From NCBI GenBank assembly GCA_012931725.1, contig CM022948.1:94337769-94401768 (forward strand): a stretch of 64,000 bases of DNA, read 5' to 3'. The stretch's first letter is position 1. Each line of letters starts with the position of its first letter. This document shows positions 58,130 to 64,000 of the stretch, piece by piece. A program made the translations under genes and the position numbers. This stretch comes from Litsea cubeba. Taxonomy: Eukaryota; Streptophyta; Magnoliopsida; Laurales; Lauraceae. The notes under the pieces were generated by a model. That model was not told where the DNA came from, ran no database searches, and worked only from the letters and a program-made list of their open reading frames with translations.

Positions 58130-58545
58130 GGAAAATGAGGTATCTGTTGCATTCCTAATTCCACCATCCCATTTGGGGCACCCACATATTGAAGGAAACT
58201 TGAAGAAATGAATAAAGCAATTTGATTTCTTGAAAGGTAATAAAAGAACCTCGAAGGATGGTTGGCTGATGATTCATCCAACAAATGGCATTGGATCTCC
58301 ACAATGTCTGTCGTGAAGAATACAATGCAAAGGAACAAAGGGCCTCCAAAATGGCAAGCACTTTTGCCATATTCAATCGTTAATTTCCAAAATACTTAGA
58401 GGGAAAATGAGGGGGGATCTCTCTTTATCGTTACGAATAACACTATGAATTTCCAGATCTGAGTTGCCGCCAGCAACCCAATCTATATTATAAATTTAGA
58501 CACCCATGAGGGGGAGGGAGACCAAAGTCACAAAATCTTATCCTT
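58130..58545 (-). pseudogene. LINE RNase H domain relic
   Basis: On the minus strand the pieces, in order, are IDWVAGGNSDLEIHSVIRND (about 58480-58425; the family has a D in an NxDGA-like motif here), AKVLAILEALCSFA (about 58365-58320; the AExxAIxxAL motif), then WRSNAICWMNH and, after a frame change, VGAPNGMVELGMQ (about 58195-58150; the family has VxRxANGxAD.LAK). The motif order matches the RVT_3-type RNase H of plant LINEs. Frames shift at least twice and stops intervene. The rest of ORF2 is not visible. Confidence 0.65.
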
Positions 58546-58885
58546 CACGGGCCCGAACACATGCATGTATCCCAATTATACAAAATATTGTCTATCTACA
58601 TATCTTTGAACTCCTTTCGGGTGATGATCTACTTAGGTAATCTTAGAACTACCTCATGAAACAACTCAAACATTAATAAATTAAATCCACACAAACATAC
58701 ATAAGGTACAATATATGATACCCAATTGGTGTCTTACAATGTGTACAATAAACAATTCAGTCTTATCCATAAAACTATTTTTTTTACTCATTGTTTATGC
58801 AAGCATAAAAAGGCGACAATCAATGATTTTATGATAATAACACAGATAAAACTCCCTTTCTACATTTATTTTCTTCTTTTAGAAC

Positions 58886-59270
58886 TGTTGAAAAGTATTT
58901 ATGTTGTCTATACTGATGCCTTAAGGTTTTGGTAAAATTAGTTATCACATGAAATTTAATATAGTATTAGTGCTAACTAGTCACAAGTTCAAAATCCTGG
59001 GAAGAATGACTCATCACTTAAATGCGTATGTCACCAAAGTGCACCGACCTAGTTCTACCTAAACGGGAGTGTTGACAAGTACTTTTATCGCTCTACTAGC
59101 GTCTCGATGCTTTGGTAGGATTGATTAGCAACAATAATTTAATATGGTATTAGAGCCAACTAGTCACAAGTTCAAATTTAAGAGAAACGACTCAAGATTA
59201 AAATGTGCTTGTTGTCACAAGTGTGCCCCACCGGGTTCAACCCAAGGGAGAGTGTTGCAACACATGTACA
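58886..59270 (+). mobile_element. TRIM-like tandem array with PBS and PPT motifs
   Basis: Two units with a 183-184-bp period. LTR-like segments of about 64 bp start TGTTGAAAAGTA at 58886 and TGTTGACAAGTA at 59070, each ending near ..CACA/..AACA. They are followed by a 12-base AT spacer and a primer-binding-like site complementary to initiator-Met tRNA, decayed at 58962 (TAGTATTAGTGCT) and better at 59145 (TGGTATTAGAGCC). Internal regions of 108 bp share CTAGTCACAAGTTCAAA and end in purine-rich tracts (AAACGGGAG before 59070; AAGGGAGAG before 59253), directly before TGTTG. The order LTR-PBS-internal-PPT-LTR-PBS-internal-PPT-LTR start is that of a terminal-repeat retrotransposon in miniature in tandem. 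Confidence 0.6.
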
Positions 59271-59389
59271 TTATCCAACAACCAAAAAATATGAGTGAAA
59301 AATATATACAAGGGGACTTGTTAATCGTCAATTGTGGGGAACGTTGTCATATACAAGTAAATGTTGGAAGATAAATGGTGGAATGAAAA

Positions 59390-62300
59390 GGGATGGTCAG
59401 TTTTGCGAAGAACATTAGGAAAAGAAAAGTTAAAGAAAAAAAGTGATAGATCATGAGACTGGAAAAGGGTGTTGATCATGGGCTTTTTTTAATTTTACTT
59501 GAAAGGAATCAAGACATGTACAAAAATACCATTCCACATTCAAACCTAATTGCAAGGCTATCAATTTGACCCTTTGATGCGGGGCCGGCCCGCCAAATCC
59601 TTATTCAAAATTCTTTTTCAATGTCCTAACTAACTGAGCTAAATATGTTTATCCAATTTTGAAACCTCATGGTCCTTGTTCTAATTAAAAACCAAATATG
59701 TTCACTTTCAAATTGGGATTCGGAAAATTCATATTAAAAATGATTTAAGAAAGGAAAAAAAGTTATGATATAAATATTATACATAAAAGTAACACTTGAG
59801 AGTCTTATAAAAGTCTTAACAAAGCCATGAAACTGTAAAATTCAGATCTAATCCAATTGTATGTCAATGATGTCAAACATCCATCACTACACAAAAGCTA
59901 GGGCCCATTTCATTTATCTAGGAGTCCTATTCCCTTCAAAGAGCCTTAAATAATAAAGGTCATTGATATGAATTTAACAGTTTGCTAGGAAATTTAAAAT
60001 AAATTCAAACCTAGAGAAGATTGTAAAAATTATTCTCACTGTAACCATCGGTTATCTAGATCTTAACAAAAGAGATTGAACTAAGAGTAAAATGATGCCA
60101 TCGAAAAAAATATTCTATAAGTCTTGGGCTACATGTGTAACATTGAAAATTTGTTGCTGCCCTCATAAAATGCTTTATCATGTCTCCAAAAATCTTCCTA
60201 TTGTATACAGCACTTCAGTTTGGAAATAGAAAAGACTTAATAACCTAATTTTTGTACTAATTTTGTTTTCCTCACCATATGAACCACTTGTTCAATGCCC
60301 TTGAAAAAATTAATTTCACATGGCACCACAACAAAATACCCTTTTAAAAATCATTTATGTAATATTATTTTTATTTCAAAAAAAAAAAAAGTTGCAAAAT
60401 AGGTGTTTCATTTCTTGCTTTTGCTTTTAATTTTTCTATTATTCGGCGTAACATTATTTTTGCGAAAGAAAAATAAATGCTTTCACGAAGAAAATAAAAA
60501 AAAAGCTAAATTTTTTTAAGACAATCATAATTATTTTTTGGGGAGTATAATGTCTATCATCCATCCCTCACCATAGGGTTGAATATTTTCATTATTTGAA
60601 AAAATTCAGTAAATGAGGAGTATTTCTATATACTTAAAATGTCATTTTTGTATCTGAACTTTCTAAAAAGGAGAGCGAAAGAAATATGTACTTGAATATT
60701 TTTTATTATTTTTTTAGATAAAGGTGGACTGACATGTTAAAAAGCAATTTTTACTTTTAACCCGACGACATTACACAAACGTGCATATCAAAAAAATATA
60801 AAATATTAAGAGTTTCCTACAGAGAAAGCCGAAGAGGATCTTTATCCTTGGAAAATGTGAGAGCGGGAGACACTAGGAACCGGTAATTCAGTTGGACTGT
60901 CATATCCAACATTACACAATAGAGATGGTGGTAATAGCTAGAGGCCGTACTCCTAAACAATTATAGCAATTTGATATAAACGCTCCTATTTTGTATATAA
61001 ATGATAAAGTCCAGCCATAAAGGCTGCGGACTATTTCTTCACTAAAATTCAAGAAATTCTTCTCTTGGTAAATTTCTTCAACATAATGAGATTTTTGGAT
61101 TCTCCTCTGTGTTTAGGCATTAAGAGAATCCACCAAAATGCTAAAAGATTAAAATCTTAGAAATTCTAAAAGTCATTTTAAACTTTAAGGTGGTTAAAAT
61201 TTTGAAATCTTAAAAAAAAACTTTATATTTAAAAATGACAGGAATTAAGTCATTGGATCGTGTCCAGAAAACTGCAATACACACGATTCTTATGAAAAAA
61301 AACTTAATAAAAAAACAGACCATGCATGTTTAATAATTGTAGGTTAGTCTATATTTTCTTGATGAATGTCTAATGAGACCGACTACAATTGTGGTGTCTA
61401 CTGAGACCGACTACAATTGTGGTCTTTCTTGATTAATGTCTAATGAGACGGACTACAATTGTGGTCTACTATTCCTTGTGATCAACTTCGACAATCTACA
61501 AGTTGTTTGACCCGTCATGTTGAAAATTCCTTTTCTCTTTTCTGAAATTAAAAAAAATCTAAAGGTGTTCCATACACTGTATAATATGAGAATAGATGAA
61601 AATGCCCTTAATATTGTGATATCACGATTTCTAATTATAGGATATCACAAAACTGAACCTTCTTTCTTTATAATATCAAATCATTTTTTTTTCATGTGTG
61701 ATTTATGCAATATCGCTTCTATATCATAAGCATTTGAGTCAATTAAACGCTTTGTTTTATTGGTTCAAGTACCTATAGAAAAACTTAAACTTGTTTTTTT
61801 TTTTTTTTAAAAAAGAAAGGAGATTATTTCTCACCATCCCTACTTACCTTCCCATCTATATGGATCTTCATTCATATATACTTTGATATGAGTCGTAATA
61901 ATGACTAACCTGAGGCAAACCAATAGTGAGAAAATGGGTCCATTATATGATAGCATATGTTTTTTTTAGTCATTTTCTATGAATACACATATGTATATCT
62001 AACCATTAATGAATACTAAAGGGATGCGAATAGAAAAATATCCCAAGATTTAGACTTGTTTCTAATTTAGGTCCCACGCATCCACCCTGAAAATCAAAAT
62101 ATGATTTGGGCCTTAATCGAGGTCCATGGTTTTTAAACCTGTGAGTGTGGAGCTGAATCCCATGCCATGCATTTATTAAAAAAAAAAATATTATGCACGC
62201 AAGTAATGGTTAGATATCCATGTGTATATAGAAAATGACTAAAAAAGAGTTATTTGAAAACAAGTTGGGTTCAGGTCCGTGATTTTATTTGCAAGGCTTG

Positions 62301-62600
62301 TTCAGAATCTGGGTTAGACAAAACCAATTTTGTCTACTCACGATCACGAGCCTGTGATTAATTGGTAGTCTAGAAGAGTACTGTAACTTTTAGAAAAAAG
62401 TAAAAAAAAAAAAAAACTATCCGGTTCTGTCGTTTTTCATATCTCTGTCTCGTTCCGAGGAAGTCGTGAAGCTTCATCTAGCCGCGTGTTGACCTCACGG
62501 CGGCCAGACCCACCCATCTCTCTTTCTCTGTCTCTTCCATCATCACACATACGGATTTTCCAATCTCATTTCAGAGCTTTGGACCCTGACTTTACTTACC
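59390..62600. other. Intergenic, AT-rich
   Basis: No gene seen. Contains the second copy of the dispersed repeat (59780-60060) and the short tandem repeat at 61374-61466. A pyrimidine-rich stretch at 62510-62545 (CCATCTCTCTTTCTCTGTCT) just before the gap could be a plant 5' leader. Confidence 0.35.
61374..61466. repeat. Three copies of a 22-bp motif
   Basis: TGAGACCGACTACAATTGTG occurs at 61374 and 61402, and with one change at 61444, with unequal spacers. Confidence 0.9.
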
Positions 62601-62601
62601 C

Positions 62602-62701
62602 NNNNNNNNNNNNNNNNNNNNNNNNNNNNNNNNNNNNNNNNNNNNNNNNNNNNNNNNNNNNNNNNNNNNNNNNNNNNNNNNNNNNNNNNNNNNNNNNNNN
62701 N
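62602..62701. other. Assembly gap, 100 N
   Basis: Exactly 100 N, the conventional placeholder for a gap of unknown size. True distance across it is therefore unknown. Confidence 0.99.
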
Positions 62702-63539
62702 GGATCTATGAAGATAATATGATTTTAAAGGAAATTATACATTATTCTCTTATGAGCAGAGCATATACTGCTCTAATGCGGTACTACGTGGAGCCCACTT
62801 AGTGATTCTTATCAATATAGGTGGGGTTTGATGGAGATATTTTCAAATGATAAGGTCAATGAAAACCACCTCTCGTATGATCCAAATCTATGAACTAACA
62901 GCCTTAAAGTTTAGTGGTCTTTTTAATGATAAATTTCTTTGAGATACAATCCCAGCAGTGAGGCAAAGGTTTGATGAGAGTAAAATTGGGCCCGATGCCA
63001 AATTGTAAGGGGCTGAGAGTGTGAAAGGGCCTGCACTGATCAAGGTGGGCCAAAATCTACTAATGCCCAATTTATAGCAGCTAATCAAATTGCACGAGGA
63101 TTTGGATAGTTTTTGCATCATCTTTCAAATCTTAACTTCATCTCATTTTTTGCCATTGTTACGTAATAAAAAACTTGAAAGAGCACATTACAGGTAGCTG
63201 TCTAGGGTTTGATTTCTAGATAGGTACGTTATGCTATCACATGAGAGCTATACCATTCACCCATCTAAGAAAATAAATAAATAAAATAATGTTATAAATA
63301 GGCAATAGGCAATAGGTTGGACCTAGGGCCATAAAATGACCCAAATTTGTCCAAAATCCCCCAAGCCCATCGATAATTGAGGTGGGTCACCAGTTTAACC
63401 AACCAGCAGCCATATCAATATGAGGGGTATAAATAGAAAAAAAAAAAAATTCTTGTGGATGGGGTTAACTGCAAATACAAATAAATTTTCAAAATTCTCT
63501 TACGATCTGCTCTTATTTTATTTATTTCACTTTTGTCAG
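62702..63539. other. Upstream flank or intron of the BAHD gene
   Basis: No BAHD exon-1 coding sequence (GC-richer N-terminal domain) is visible on this strand. The right end, TTATTTCACTTTTGTCAG, is a good 3' splice site, so at least the last part is intron. A minus-strand 77-codon frame at 62888-63121 has no domain. Confidence 0.45.
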
Positions 63540-64000
63540 GTAACATTTTTCAAATGTGGCGGGTTTGCCATTGGCATCACTAACAACCACACAACCATGG
63601 ATGGCATCAGCGCCAAAATGTTCTTTGAAAATCTTGCCTCTCTCGCCCATGGCCGCCCTCTCTCCTTCATTCCCTGCAACAACCGTCGCCCTCCGCTGCC
63701 CGATCACCCCCGCAGGTCGCCTTTTCCACCCGAGCTCCTAAAGCTCGACCTCCCACGCTCGCCCTAGATGCCCAACCGGCGACAATTCTTTACGCTGGAG
63801 TTAAAAAACATCGATTTCAAGCTCTTCCGTCTAAGCGGCGACGACATTGCCGGCTTAAAATTGAAGGCAAAGGCCCAAGGGGCAAGTGGGCCTTCCATCA
63901 CGGGCTTCAATGTCGTTACGGCCCATATCTGGCGGTGCAAGGTGCTCACAACCATGGCTCCAGGGTGCAACCCCAACGACGAGTCAAGGGTCCTATACGC
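63540..64000 (+). pseudogene. BAHD acyltransferase exon 2, internal stop, cut by window end
   Basis: BAHD enzymes transfer acyl groups from CoA thioesters to alcohols or amines in plant specialised and surface-lipid metabolism. After the acceptor TTTTGTCAG the frame reads VTFFKCGGFAIGITNNHTTM, placing the catalytic HXXXD motif (HTTMD, 63588-63602) and following glycine where this family has them. The intron position just before VTxFKCGG is the conserved BAHD one. Downstream are LKLDLP, then ELKNIDFKLFRLSGDDIAGL, SGPSITGFNVVTAHIWRCKV and NDESRVLYA, all family-typical, still open at 64000. A TAG at 63765-63767 interrupts the frame in the variable linker (PRSP, stop, MPNRRQ). It is a single-base change away from a sense codon, with no frameshift. 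Exon 1 is not visible and may lie in the 100-N gap. Either a recent pseudogene or a base error. The substrate clade cannot be assigned, and the C-terminal DFGWG motif is beyond the window. Confidence 0.85.

Noticed and set aside
57724..58338. 204-codon minus-strand frame, longest in the window
   Set aside because: It ends in poly-proline encoded by the 31-G run, and part of it is a shifted frame of a LINE RNase H relic. No domain in its own frame.
61374..61466. CRISPR-like short direct repeats
   Set aside because: Only three copies with short unequal spacers in a plant genome; a local tandem repeat.
63765..63767. TAG as a recoded or read-through codon in the BAHD gene
   Set aside because: No known recoding in this family. 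A point mutation or base-call error is far simpler.

Overview
The window is nuclear DNA from a flowering plant. It is AT-rich and gene-poor, has a spliced gene with GT-AG introns, and is packed with plant-type transposable elements (hAT, PIF/Harbinger, LINE, copia-type LTRs, tRNA-derived SINEs). The species cannot be fixed from the sequence alone. A 100-N assembly gap lies at 62602-62701.

Only two protein genes are convincing. At 9761-10482 (minus) a compact two-exon gene encodes a 189-aa protein of the uncharacterized At4g22758-like (DUF7054-type) plant family. At 63540-64000 (plus), cut by the window edge, is exon 2 of a BAHD acyltransferase with the HTTMD catalytic motif. It carries an in-frame TAG and has no visible exon 1, which may lie in the gap. 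A weaker set of exon-like hydrophobic frames at about 948-2480 may be a decayed membrane-protein gene.

The rest is mostly transposon debris, some of it very well delimited. hAT elements: 45863-46636 (perfect 8-bp duplication, keeps an open frame for the transposase dimerisation domain), 4346-5158 and 48218-48781 (perfect 8-bp duplications), 41010-41432 and 28883-29265 (imperfect duplications). PIF/Harbinger-type MITEs: 46743-48025 and 48920-49857. MITEs in TA-rich sites: 15994-16374, 20231-20643 and 27257-27355. Long hairpins: 20773-20891 and 31457-31539. LINE relics: 38554-40305 (split by a solo LTR at 38962-39870), 24625-25160 (RTE type) and 58130-58545 (RNase H). Two SINE families have copies on both strands. 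A tandem array that looks like a TRIM, with PBS and PPT motifs, sits at 58886-59270.

The window reads as a gene-sparse intergenic region whose structure is a stack of nested, variably aged insertions plus many local tandem duplications (45-140 bp units). I found no CRISPR array, rRNA gene, functional tRNA gene or biosynthetic cluster.
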